DNA of 64,000 nt from Nitrospira sp. (GCA_005116775.1 SWDN01000003.1:277830-341829), one strand, 5' to 3'; shown: positions 51,416 through 62,154, numbered from the stretch's first letter. Numbers and translations: made by a program. Notes: generated by a model from the letters alone, not told the origin.

Positions 51416-51663
51416 GGCGTGGCCCTCCTTCGACCTCTCCTGGACACCCGCACTGCGTGGCGCCACAACACTGGCTACTGTGTTACGGCATAACCCATGT
51501 CGTATGAGAAAGCCTATCCAGTGCGTTGCCTCTGCAAAAGACCTGAAGGAGTTACCTCGGAAGGGGGGGAGGGGCTGGGGAGCAGCCAGGCGCCATTTTT
51601 GCTCGCAGAATGCGCACATTCTTGTCGTGCGCGTTCCGCGAGCAAAAGGACGACCGGTGCCCG

Positions 51664-53844
51664 TTAGTGTCCCAATCTTCGCCAGGGAATCGGGCTTTTT
51701 CGTTCTTCCTCGTACTGTTTTTGGTCATGAATCTCAGAGTCTTTTTTGTCTCCCTCTTTTTTCTTGCCCGGCAGTACCCAGTAGTCGAGATCGAACCATT
51801 CATTCGAGAGGGCTTTCACAAACCCCATTTCAGTGCTGGGCCGTTCTAGATCCTGACGGAATGCGGTGGAAAACTCGCTTCGCACATAGACGTCGAAGAC
51901 GATCGGTTCGGCGAGAGACTGTCTGAACGGTGTTTGATGGAGGGTCGAGACCTTCCCTGCGATTTGAGAGATCGTCGCGTTACGGGAACCCAGATGATCG
52001 AACACATCGTAGAACCATAGCTGCGCGTGATCGTTGAACAGGCCCGCGAGGCCGCCGAAGAGATATTTTGGTGGACCTAATATGAGCGTATCTAACGCTC
52101 CCGCATAGGTGCCGGCAACGATCCCGATTTTTGAGACGATGTCGTCGGCACCACCGCTGTCTGTATTCAGAAAAATATGAAAGGCATTGGGGAAGCGTTG
52201 ATCCACGTAGGCCTGGCCGACATTAGGGCCGGCCACCCCTAGCACTTTCTGCACGGAGTACCCGTGGTTTGCGAGGATTCGTGAGGCGCTGGCGCTCCGT
52301 TGCACGCCGCCGCTGTGACCGGAGAGGTAGAGCCGATCGCCCTGCCCTGCGTGACGCATGATGTACTCCGCCTCGTTATACCCAGGTCCATGCGAGAGAT
52401 TGAGCATCGACCACAGTACATCGGTGATTGTCCCATGGCGATAGGGAGGACTATAAATGTCGTAGTCCGGGTACGCCGCTCTGGCCCATGCCGCCCACAG
52501 CCCCGTGTCTTGTCCCCATTTATCACCGCCATAGATTCCCCGTGACAGAAAAATCTTTTCGCAGACACGGTCAGGCTCTGGCGCAAAATCCCAATCCATG
52601 TACTTGGGGCCGGTATTGAACTGAAAGGCCTGGCCGACAAACGGCACTTCGCTGATGAGGTTCACCAGGCCCAGTAAAAAATAATACGAGGGCTTATGTC
52701 CGATCTCCACTTCAAGCGCATTCCATACCATTCGAATACTTTTCGCAGGGTAGTAGAGGGGGTTGTCCCGGCCAAACAGCAATCCGGCAACGGTACTGAA
52801 GGGCATCTTGGCCAATTCGAAGACGGCATTCTTGACGCCGATGGCCACGGCAAAGGGATAGCCGGTCCAATAGAGCATGCTCCGAGTGTTGGAAAGCTCA
52901 AGGGCAGCGGTCTTCGCATTTGTGATGTCGCATTCGTACTGTGCTTTGTCTTGGTCCGGCACACCGCTCTTTATGCTGTGTGCAAGAATCGGCTGCGGCG
53001 TCGCCTCGTTGGCATAATCTAATTCGTAGCCGAGATATTCCCTCGTGATCGCCGGCTCATCTTTGAGGCTCGACTCAATATTGAGCGTATCCATGAAATA
53101 GAACCGTACCCCATAGCGAATCAGAGTATCGTCTTCATCCCAGGGAATCTCATACCCCAATACAAAAAAGTGCACATTGCGCATCCTCTCGGTTCGTACC
53201 TCCTTGACTCTCACGCGGAGCCGATCGGTCAGATCACCCTTATCGTCGTCCTTATACTGGTACAGATCCTTCTCGTTCGCATAGGACAGGATTTTGTACA
53301 ACGGCCTGGGTTTGGTTGAGCATGCCTGCTCTGTGGTTTCAGGGTTCCCGACCCACTGTGAACGGCGATCGCACTGCCCCTCACTGACAATAAGTCCTTC
53401 GACCTCCCCCACTCGCTCGTCCGCAACAACCGGTACTTTTCGGATCAGTTCTCGAGCAAGTTTCCTCGATGTCAGATACTCGTCAAATCGTCGCAGGTCC
53501 TGATCCGGATCTGTTGCATCGTACGCGTAAGAGGCAAGCCATTTGACCGACCCCTCGTTTAGTGGAGTGTACTTTGGGGAACAGGCGAGTACTGTGCGAT
53601 GGAGCTGGCGCTCAAGCGCGATTTGGAAATTGCGAATCGTCCAGGCGCCGGCTCCCAACGGGCCGAAATCCCCTTTCAGTGTCTCATCCACCTCAGACTT
53701 CAACACCACGGTACAGCCAGGCTTCTGAACGGCGGACTCCGTTTCCAGCGCGAGATGATATGGCAGATCTGACGCGCAACCCTGCAACAAGAGACAAAGC
53801 CCCAGAATAAAAGAACCGATCCACTACATCCTTGGCATCGTCAT
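51664..53844 (-). CDS. Large lipoprotein with lipase-like GHSGG elbow; amber codon at codon 7 of the RBS-preceded frame
   Basis: RBS GGAGGGAGCGT-ATG gives MTMPRM*WIGSFILGLCLLLQGCASD; downstream LYLSGHSGGVQRSASASRILANHG. The ORF track starts at 53790, inside the lipobox. Confidence 0.6.
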
Positions 53845-53915
53845 ACGCTCCCTCCATCCTCACTCACACCAACGCGCATCGAGTCTGCGCGTTCAACGAA
53901 ATTTCAAGTCATCGC

Positions 53916-55835
53916 TTAGATCGATTTTCCCTTCATGAGTGCAATCACGCTCGTCATGGTGACTGCGTCGTCGTCGAATCCACCATGCGTCGTGCTGGTC
54001 GATTCCTTGCCTGGCGCAGCCCAGGTAGAGACGTTCGGCAAATTCTTCGATCCAATGTGGTCGTTGAAATATTTCTCCATGCCAAGTATCGGCGTCGTCT
54101 GTCCTTGTTCCAACGATTGCGATACCAAATAGAGCAGCGAGCGGCTGTAGCCGAGAATCGGCTTGCATGTTGGATCTTTCTGCTCCATGTCGTCGGATAG
54201 ATGGAACTGATTGAAGCGCTTGACCTTGCCGCTTTTGATGGCAGGGACCACGGTCGTATTGAAGAGATCGACCCGCACCGCCGGCGCCATAAAATTCACG
54301 CTTTCGAATGTCCAGCCCTGGCCCCCCAGACGGTCGACGACATGACTGTGTAGGATTGCCCCGGCTGAGTGGCCGACAAGATGCAGTCTCACCTTGGAGA
54401 GATCGGCAAAATACGGCGATTGCTGGCAGGCTCTATAGAGCTTCATGCCTCCACTCTCAGCCGTATTGGAAATCGCGTCTGCATTCTGTTTCATCTCCCT
54501 CCAGATCGCCGTTCCCGGTGTCGTCAAAAGTTTTTCGAGCCGTTCGTTCCACCAACTTTTGACGCCGTCTAAGAATCCGCCGGCCGGACGGGTCTGACCC
54601 GCTAAGACATCTTCGAGACGCCCCTTGAGTGTGGCCCAGAGGTCTGTTTCCCACATCAGGAAGATCGGAAAAATTCGCTGTTCATACAATGCCGGAATCC
54701 ATTTCGCCGCTGTTTCTCCCGCCGTATCCTCAGAGGTGAGACCTCCGTGCGCGTAAATGGCGATATCCAGAGGATCGTTCTTTCCCAAATTCCATGCGGT
54801 CCGTGCCTTACCGAGATGGTGCGTAACGAGCGCATCGATGTCGGACTCCTGGGTGCGAAAATCGCCCGTATTGCTGAGCCGTCCGTTGTTCTCCATGTTG
54901 ATGATGAACGGGCTGATCTCCCGCCTACGCAAGGAAGACTCTCCAGCGAGCTGCACTTTACCGGCTTTCATACGCAATGTCGGCGACTGCGCGATCGTGA
55001 GATGCAGGTCCGTTACCACGCCCAGCTGCGCGACCCAACAATCCATCGCATGGTCGAGCCAATCTTCATACCGCAATATGGCGCGGCCTTTTGTGCCCCA
55101 CTTCGTCCCCCACGAGTTATGCACGATGAATCCATCTTGGGTATAGCCGACGATCGCAAAGGCATGGCCACCGTCGCTGGGGTTTGCCTTCCGGTGTGGA
55201 ATCGTCCAATAGCCGCCTTTGGCCTGTGATCTGTTTGAGGATTCGCCATCCCAGCCGGAGTGACAGACCGCGCTGACATAGAGAATGCCGATCTCGTTGA
55301 GTGCGACATGCATATCCGTAACCGACCGCGTGTCGACGCGGTAATAGGCCCCGAGTGGGCGCTGAACGGCATCGAGCCACCAGTCGTCTGCCGATTTTTT
55401 CACTGGGTCTGTCGGCATCTGTTGCGAGGTCCACAGCCGATCCGAGCAGGCGCCATGCTTGTACCAACCCTTCATGGCGCCGCGCAGACTCGACCCGGTA
55501 TCGACGTCTGGATCACCGGGAAACTCGTCATAGCGCCGAGCCATCGAATACATCATGAATGGGGACACGCAGCAATCCAGCCGCTTGCGTTTCGCGGTAT
55601 GCTGCAAGTGATACACGACACTTGCCAAGGCGAATCCTGTACAGGCATTGGTCTGTTTCTGATTGAGCACAGGAATATTAGTCTTTGGAACCACCGTCAA
55701 CCCTGGAACCACAGCGACCGGCGGCATATAGACCCTATCGCGAAGATCGAGACGATCGGGAACCACATTACGTATGAGAACCCTTGAAGCCCTTGGCTTC
55801 TTCCCTCTTTCAGCAATGATCTTTTTCCTCTCCAT
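53916..55835 (-). CDS. Papain-like (C1) peptidase fused to an alpha/beta-hydrolase domain
   Basis: NQKQTNACTGFALASVVYHL (Cys), DGGHAFAIVGYTQDGFIVHNSWGTKWG (His/Asn); then IYAHGGLTSED, LHLVGHSAGAILHSHVV, TTHGGFDDDAVT. Confidence 0.78.
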   Translation of the reverse strand: MERKKIIAERGKKPRASRVLIRNVVPDRLDLRDRVYMPPVAVVPGLTVVPKTNIPVLNQKQTNACTGFALASVVYHLQHTAKRKRLDCCVSPFMMYSMARRYDEFPGDPDVDTGSSLRGAMKGWYKHGACSDRLWTSQQMPTDPVKKSADDWWLDAVQRPLGAYYRVDTRSVTDMHVALNEIGILYVSAVCHSGWDGESSNRSQAKGGYWTIPHRKANPSDGGHAFAIVGYTQDGFIVHNSWGTKWGTKGRAILRYEDWLDHAMDCWVAQLGVVTDLHLTIAQSPTLRMKAGKVQLAGESSLRRREISPFIINMENNGRLSNTGDFRTQESDIDALVTHHLGKARTAWNLGKNDPLDIAIYAHGGLTSEDTAGETAAKWIPALYEQRIFPIFLMWETDLWATLKGRLEDVLAGQTRPAGGFLDGVKSWWNERLEKLLTTPGTAIWREMKQNADAISNTAESGGMKLYRACQQSPYFADLSKVRLHLVGHSAGAILHSHVVDRLGGQGWTFESVNFMAPAVRVDLFNTTVVPAIKSGKVKRFNQFHLSDDMEQKDPTCKPILGYSRSLLYLVSQSLEQGQTTPILGMEKYFNDHIGSKNLPNVSTWAAPGKESTSTTHGGFDDDAVTMTSVIALMKGKSI

Positions 55836-56049
55836 AAGGACTCCTTTCAGGATGTGGCCAGATGGCGGTTCGCATTCTCAGCCGATTCACTCACTCCGTC
55901 AAGCATCGATCAGACAGATCGCCTTACAAATACCAGCATTTCGCAATACTGAATGTCCGTCGAAAGCACACTCCGGCGAAGTCCCCCTCATGAGATATGA
56001 CGGCATGGCTTTTCATACCTTCTGCACATGCGAGACAACTCAGCATCGT

Positions 56050-56079
56050 TTGACTTCCCCTTCCTCACACTCATAGAAT
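56050..56079 (+). promoter_or_regulatory. Putative sigma70 promoter upstream of agmatinase
   Basis: TTGACT-N18-TAGAAT; near-identical to the element before dnaE. Confidence 0.5.
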
Positions 56080-56193
56080 CTTGCCGTAAAATCATGCGTG
56101 GTACGCGAAAACGTAACGGGTTCGGCGCATGAACAGTGGACGATTCTAGGTTCCAACAGGTGGCGTTGAGTAGTCACTTAGGGAGGTGATGTT

Positions 56194-56918
56194 TTGGCTA
56201 AAGAGCGGAAATACCGAGGCGAGGTTCCCCTGCATGACAACTATGGTCCAGAAGCGAAATATGCTGTCGAGGCAGAAGCGCTTTTGCCCACTACGAAGTA
56301 CGAGGAAGAAGTGGCTCGGGGTCTGGAGTTAGGCGTGGAGTCGCTCAGAATCTCCTTGGCGGCAAGAAGCTCGGCATCATTCACTTCGATCGGCATGTGG
56401 ACACGCAAGAGACCGATCTCGACGAACGCATGCATACCACTCCTTGGTTCCACGCCACCAACATGCCGAACGTTCCATCTAAAAACCTCGTGCAGATCGG
56501 AATCGGCGGCTGGCAGGCGCCACGGCCCGGCGTGAAGTCAGGGCGTGAACGCCAAACCACCATCATGACCGTCACCGATTGCGTGGAGATGGGGATTGAG
56601 ACTGCGGCAAAACGAGCGCTCGAAGTGGCCTGGGACGGAGTCGATGCGGTCTGGCTCAGTTTCGATGTTGATTGTTTAGACGCCGCGTTCGTGCCGGGAA
56701 CCGGCTGGCCTGAACCAGGAGGGTTCTTACCGCGCGAAGTGCTGAAGTTCCTTCAGATCATCGCGGACAGCAAGCCGATCGCTGGGATGGAAATTGTGGA
56801 GTGCTCGCCTCCCTACGACGCAGCTGAAATCACCAGCCTCATTTCTACTCGTGTGATCTGCGACGTCTTGGCGTGCCAGGTGCGATCCGGCCACTTGCCG
56901 AATCGGAAAAAGCGGTGA
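56194..56918 (+). pseudogene. speB: Agmatinase/arginase family protein with internal deletion and frameshift
   Basis: N-terminus MAKERKYRGEVPLHDNYGPEAKY..YEEEVARGLELG, then in another frame RGVAQNLLGGKKLGIIHFDRHVDTQETDLDERMHTTPWFHATN and SFDVDCLDAAFVPGTGWPEPGG. The GGDHS region is missing. Confidence 0.85.
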
Positions 56919-56937
56919 GCACACGGTGAACGATCCG

Positions 56938-58377
56938 CTAGCATCTGCGGACTTTGTCTGCCAAAACATACAGGGTCGTGACGCCTAGAATACTGCCCAA
57001 GACCAACGGGACAGCCCAGAGCTGCCACCAGGGCGCATCGGGAGAGACGGCGTAGACGCGAGGCCAGGCAATATTCACAAATTCAAATAGCGACCAGAGG
57101 AAGGCCGCTACATTGATCGCCAATCCCCACCCTCCTAGCTTCAACTCACCCAGCGCTGGGTTCCAACGGCCCGTGAGCCGAGTATAGAGCCCGACCCCGG
57201 TCGTCATCGCGAACATGGCGTACAGCCCGCCTGTGCCGAAGGCGATTATTGTGGCTACTGCTCCATCGTTCAGGCCGAACAGCAGTCCGAGCCCCGCCAA
57301 CAGCACCACGCAGATCACTGCATTGCGTGGAATCTTGGAGGCCGTCACCCAGCTGAACATCGAAGGCATGTTGCCCTCGCGAGCCATGGAGTACACAATG
57401 CGCGAGGTGTATTGCACCATGGAGGCCCCGCACGCCAGGAACGCGACCATGACAATCGCCAGAAAGGGCGTTTCTGCCCAGGCGCCAAAGCTACTGACAA
57501 TCACAGGTGTGACGGGATCGGACGTCGCGCTGGTATGCACCAGGGCTTCTCGATTGAAGCTCAAGGTCAGAGCGGCGGAGTTAAAGAGCACCACCCCTCC
57601 CACCATGCAGAGAGATAAAAAGATCGCGCGCGGGACCATCCGCTTGGGATTATGGGTTTCTTCCGCAATGGTAGAGCAGGCATCGAACCCGATGAAGGCC
57701 CAACCAGAAACGGCGAGCGCCGCTAAGAAAGCGGCCGTTTGGCTGGGCGCAGTCCCCGTGCCGAGATGCTGAAATAGTTCTGAAAATGAATGCTGCCTGA
57801 AAAAGAAAAACAGCAGCAGCGCCACGCCGAACGACCCGACGATTTCCGCATAGACACCCAGTGAAATCAACAGTTTAAACACATTCACGTGAGCCAGATT
57901 GAGGAGCGTACAGAGCAATAAAAATATGGCGCCCCATAGGACGAAGGTGAGTCCTCCTCCACTCTCGAATCCAAAGAACAGCGCAAGCCACACCCCACCG
58001 GTATAGGCAGTCGTGGTGAGCATGGCGATCGTGGAACTGACGTAAATGACCCCGGCATATTTTCCCGTGGTGGCGCCTCCGAGCTGCCGTGCCCATTTGT
58101 ACGCACCCCCCGCAATCGGAATCTGAGAGGATAGCTCAGCGTAGACCGTCGCCACCAACATCTGCATCACCAGACAGAGCGCCAGGGCCCCAAACCAACC
58201 GCCTCCCGTCACTATCGTCTGCACGCCGATGATGGCATAGAGTCCCGCCACCGGTGAAACGGTGGCGAAGCCAATGGTCAGGCTATTCCAGAGGGTCAGG
58301 CTGCGGTTGAGTGTCCCGTCTACAGGCTGGGAGGTTGCATGAGGAAGAATGTCCGGACTCTCCTTCGTTGCCGTCAC
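56938..58377 (-). CDS. APC-superfamily amino acid permease
   Basis: 12-TM-type hydrophobic protein; VAGLYAIIG, PIAGGAYKWARQLGG, GWAFIGFDACSTIAEETHNPKRMVPRAI. Confidence 0.9.
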   Translation of the reverse strand: MTATKESPDILPHATSQPVDGTLNRSLTLWNSLTIGFATVSPVAGLYAIIGVQTIVTGGGWFGALALCLVMQMLVATVYAELSSQIPIAGGAYKWARQLGGATTGKYAGVIYVSSTIAMLTTTAYTGGVWLALFFGFESGGGLTFVLWGAIFLLLCTLLNLAHVNVFKLLISLGVYAEIVGSFGVALLLFFFFRQHSFSELFQHLGTGTAPSQTAAFLAALAVSGWAFIGFDACSTIAEETHNPKRMVPRAIFLSLCMVGGVVLFNSAALTLSFNREALVHTSATSDPVTPVIVSSFGAWAETPFLAIVMVAFLACGASMVQYTSRIVYSMAREGNMPSMFSWVTASKIPRNAVICVVLLAGLGLLFGLNDGAVATIIAFGTGGLYAMFAMTTGVGLYTRLTGRWNPALGELKLGGWGLAINVAAFLWSLFEFVNIAWPRVYAVSPDAPWWQLWAVPLVLGSILGVTTLYVLADKVRRC

Positions 58378-58708
58378 AATTCGATCTGCCCTGGCGACAA
58401 GTTACTCTACTCAGGCAGAGGAAAGAAATAAGGAGGTTGTTCGTTCACAATAACAGAACACCGAGTGGACTCACGTGAGCCGACCGTGAAATCGCAACAC
58501 ACCATTTACGTTCACGTTGTGCGGGATTATCTGCTGAGGGGAATCTTCGACAATGCTAGAGGGAACGGTAGGTCTGTTTCGATTTTGAGATAACCAGCCC
58601 TGCGACTCATTCGGAATCACGAGGCGTTTTCAGCATGGATTCTAAGTGAAGCGCGTACGACTCGGCCTTCTTCCGTAACGTCGACGTATCAGCGAGGGCA
58701 CGAACACG

Positions 58709-59347
58709 TCATGAAAGCCTCTCCGGGAACTGCTTCACCAGAGCCTCTGTTATCGTATCTGCAATGACGTAGACATGTTCTCGCATCATTTTCCAGGTTT
58801 CATCTAGACGCGCATATTCCTTCTTCTTGTACTGGTTGATTTGGAGCACATGGTGCGCGCCATGCGCGGCAATCAGCCCCCGAACGGTGGATTCCGGCAG
58901 ATAGGGATTGATTCCGCTCAAGAATGTGCCGAAGTCATTGGCATTGGACGCCAAGCGTGCCAACGCAGCATCCTGCTGACTCTTATTCCCTGCAACGGTA
59001 GCCTCCGAGTATTCCCTCACCGCGCTAATATTGATGTCCAGCAGGCTCAAGAACTTCTGCGACCGAGCTTCACCATAGAATGGTGTCAGCATACTCGCGA
59101 TCTGTTTCGTATTCGCGTCGACTTCCTTCTTGACGACATTGCGCTCCGCCGGACTGCTCGTCGAGTTGCTCAATACAGCGTGCTGCACCCAATAGATGTG
59201 CCCAAGCCAGAGATCGCGGTGGGTCTGTTTCATCTCCGCCACACGGGTCGGATTCGCAGTTTCGGCTGCATGAGTGTCAAAGTCATAGCCCACCATGCCA
59301 GCGAGCACAAGTACCAACACTGCCATAGGTTGAAATGTCTTGCTCAT
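58709..59347 (-). CDS. Exported hypothetical protein
   Basis: Signal peptide MSKTFQPMAVLVLVLAGMVGYDFDTHA; helical mature region. Confidence 0.55.
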   Translation of the reverse strand: MSKTFQPMAVLVLVLAGMVGYDFDTHAAETANPTRVAEMKQTHRDLWLGHIYWVQHAVLSNSTSSPAERNVVKKEVDANTKQIASMLTPFYGEARSQKFLSLLDINISAVREYSEATVAGNKSQQDAALARLASNANDFGTFLSGINPYLPESTVRGLIAAHGAHHVLQINQYKKKEYARLDETWKMMREHVYVIADTITEALVKQFPERLS

Positions 59348-59684
59348 AGAGCTTTCCATCACGGCGTGTTCCAAGGCGATACTGAACTCCATTCGTTCAA
59401 AATCACTGAGAATGCATTCGATGTCACGCAGAGATACAGTACACTATCCACAGTCGAATATGAAGTGTTCTGAGTGGATGATCAAGAATTCTTCATGATC
59501 CAAACGGGTTCCGGCACGCGCTCCTCGACGGTCTCGCCCCTCGTGCGTGAGTCAGCCACGGCATTGCAGAGGAATCTTCCTGAATACGAGGAGCTAGAAC
59601 TAAGAAAATGGTCTGCCATGGAAATTTACAGATGACGGAGGCGACATTTTAGGCATAGTGCGCCGAGACGCGCTCTTCTCCCTC

Positions 59685-59712
59685 GCGAGCACAGGAGATC
59701 AACGGGCTGCCC
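59685..59712. repeat. Dispersed 28-bp repeat, second copy (first at 18833-18860)
   Basis: GCGAGCACAGGAGATCAACGGGCTGCCC versus GCGAGCACAGGAGACCAATGGGCTACCC, 25/28 identical. Confidence 0.7.
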
Positions 59713-59726
59713 TCCCCTCTCCTCGT

Positions 59727-59756
59727 TTGACTTCCCCTTCCCTGCCCTCCTAGAAT
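59727..59756 (+). promoter_or_regulatory. Putative sigma70 promoter upstream of dnaE
   Basis: TTGACT-N18-TAGAAT just before the ATG at 59763; the tight spacing may mean a leaderless or later start. Confidence 0.45.
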
Positions 59757-59762
59757 CCCGCC

Positions 59763-62114
59763 ATGGCGTCGTCCTTTGTCCATCTCCATCTCCATACTCA
59801 ATTCAGTCTGCTCGACGGCGCGAATCAAATCGAGCCGCTGATCCAGCAGATTAAATCGTTCAATCAGCCGGCTGTCGCAATGACCGACCATGGGAACATG
59901 TTCGGGGCCATCGAGTTCTACCGCAAAGCCAAAGAAGCAGGCATCAAACCGATCATTGGCTGCGAAGCCTACATGGCTCCTGGTAGCCGCTTGGCCGCCA
60001 AAGACAGCGGTCTCGCCCACAACGACTATTATCACCTAATCCTCTTGGCTCGAAATCTAACTGGCTATCAGAATCTGATCAAGCTAGTGAGCAAAGCATA
60101 CCTTGAAGGGTTCTATTACAAGCCACGAATGGATAAGGAAATTCTTAAAGATCACCACGAGGGTCTGATTGCCCTATCAGGCTGCTTGAGTGGCGAGATT
60201 CCCTACCTTATCGGCCAGAAGGATATGGATGGCGCGATGGCTGTGGCCGGAGAGTTTCAGGAAATATTCGGGAAGGAACACTTCTACCTCGAAGTGCAGG
60301 CGAATGGGTTGGACCATCAACGAGTCGCGAACAGCGGTCTGCTTGAGATTGCCAAGAAAATGGAGATTCCTCTGGTTGGTACGAATGATTGCCACTATCT
60401 TAAGAAAGAAGATTTCCGTCCACACGAACTGATGCTGTGCCTGCAAACAGGCAAGACGATCAGCGATCCCAATCGCATGAAGTTCGACACAGATCAGCTC
60501 TATGTGAAATCGACGGAAGAAGTCACAGCCGCATTCATTGAGTTCCCCAATGCGGTCACCAATACCTGTCGGATTGCGGACAACTGCGACCTTCAACTGG
60601 CGCTGAACAAAACACATCTCCCACAATATAAAGTTCCAGAGGGATTCACCAGAGAAACCTATCTGGAGCGCCTGGCGTTGGACGGATTGGCGGCTCGGCT
60701 CAAGGAGAGACCCAGTCAGATTCTGCCGGCTACTTATGAGCTGCGTCTGCGTGAAGAGCTGTCGATCATTTGCGCGATGGGATTCGCCGGCTACTTTCTT
60801 ATCGTATGGGACATCATCAAGTTTGCCCGCTCCCGCAACATTCCAGTCGGCCCAGGCCGAGGCTCTGCCGCCGGGAGTCTCGTCGCCTATGCGCTACGCA
60901 TCACGGATCTCGATCCCCTCGTCTACACGCTCTTGTTCGAGCGGTTCCTCAATCCTGAGCGCGTGTCCCTCCCCGATATCGATATGGACTTCTGCATGGA
61001 ACGCCGGGGCGAGGTCATCAACTACGTGGTCGACAAGTACGGTAAGGACCACGTCGCCCAGATTATTACGTTCGGGACGCTCGGAGCGAAGGCTGCGATC
61101 CGGGACGTCGGCCGCGTGCTGGAGATTCCCTATGCTGAAGTCGATCGCGTGGCCAAGCTCGTCCCGAATCAGCTCAACATCACGCTCCAGCAGGCGCTCG
61201 ATCAAGAACAGAAACTACGCGATCTCGTCGAGACCGATACACGGGTGAAAGAATTGATGAGCATCGCCCGTTCTCTCGAAGGACTGGCTCGCCACGCCTC
61301 AACTCACGCCGCCGGCGTCGTGATTTCAGAAGGGCCGCTTACGGACCATGTGCCGCTCTACAAAGGAGCCAACGACGAAATCGTCACCCAATACTCGATG
61401 GGAGACGTCGAAAAGATCGGCGATCGCGCTATCGTCGGAGGCTTTGCCCGATTCAACGACCGGTCGATCATGGTCATCGGCCATCAAAAAGGTAAGACCC
61501 TCAAAGAACGGATGCAACGAAACTTCGGCATGCCGAACCCAGAAGGCTATCGAAAAGCTCTGCGACTCATGAAGATGGCCGAGAAGTTTGGACGCCCGAT
61601 CGTGACCTTTATCGATACACCGGGTGCCTACCCAGGCATCGGTGCAGAAGAGCGCGGCCAAGCTGAAGCCATTGCCCGCAATCTGTTTGTCATGTCCCGA
61701 CTCGCAGTGCCGATCATTTCCATCGTCATCGGCGAAGGCGGCAGCGGAGGAGCGCTGGCATTGGGCGTCTCAGATCGCGTCCTCATGCTGGAGCACGGAG
61801 TCTATTCGGTGATTTCTCCGGAAGGGTGCGCTGCCATCCTGTGGGACGATCCAGCCAAAGTTCCCGATGCCGCCGCCGCACTGAAAATGACGGCGAAAGA
61901 TCTGGTCGACCTCCATATCGTGGATGAAGTGATTCCCGAACCGCTCGGCGGCGCCCATCGAGACCTCAATGCCATCACCGATCGAGTCGCCAAATCTCTC
62001 AGCAATCAACTTTCTCAGCTCAACGACCTCTCCCTCCCTGAATTACTGGCTCAACGAGATCAGAAGTACCGATCCATCGGAGCTGTGGACGGGTTGGCCG
62101 CTATTCCTCAGTAA
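59763..62114 (+). pseudogene. In-frame chimera: DNA polymerase III alpha (N-terminal part) joined to AccA carboxyltransferase alpha (C-terminal part)
   Basis: Dna[24 protein letters not shown] ... [24 protein letters not shown] ... [11 protein letters not shown] ... [11 protein letters not shown]; then Acc[51 protein letters not shown] ... [17 protein letters not shown]. Confidence 0.93.
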
Positions 62115-62154
62115 GCCCTGTGTCGAAGTCCTGAATACTTCGGTCTTCCCACCT

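Noticed and set aside
51664-55835. Calling the C1-peptidase/hydrolase pair a known defence or toxin system
   Set aside because: No nuclease, nucleotide cyclase, reverse transcriptase, immunity gene or mobile context was recognised nearby; function left open.
59763-62114. Treating the DnaE-AccA ORF as a functional novel fusion enzyme
   Set aside because: Both halves are truncated within domains, and six other genes in the window show similar breaks; an artefact or deletion is more likely.
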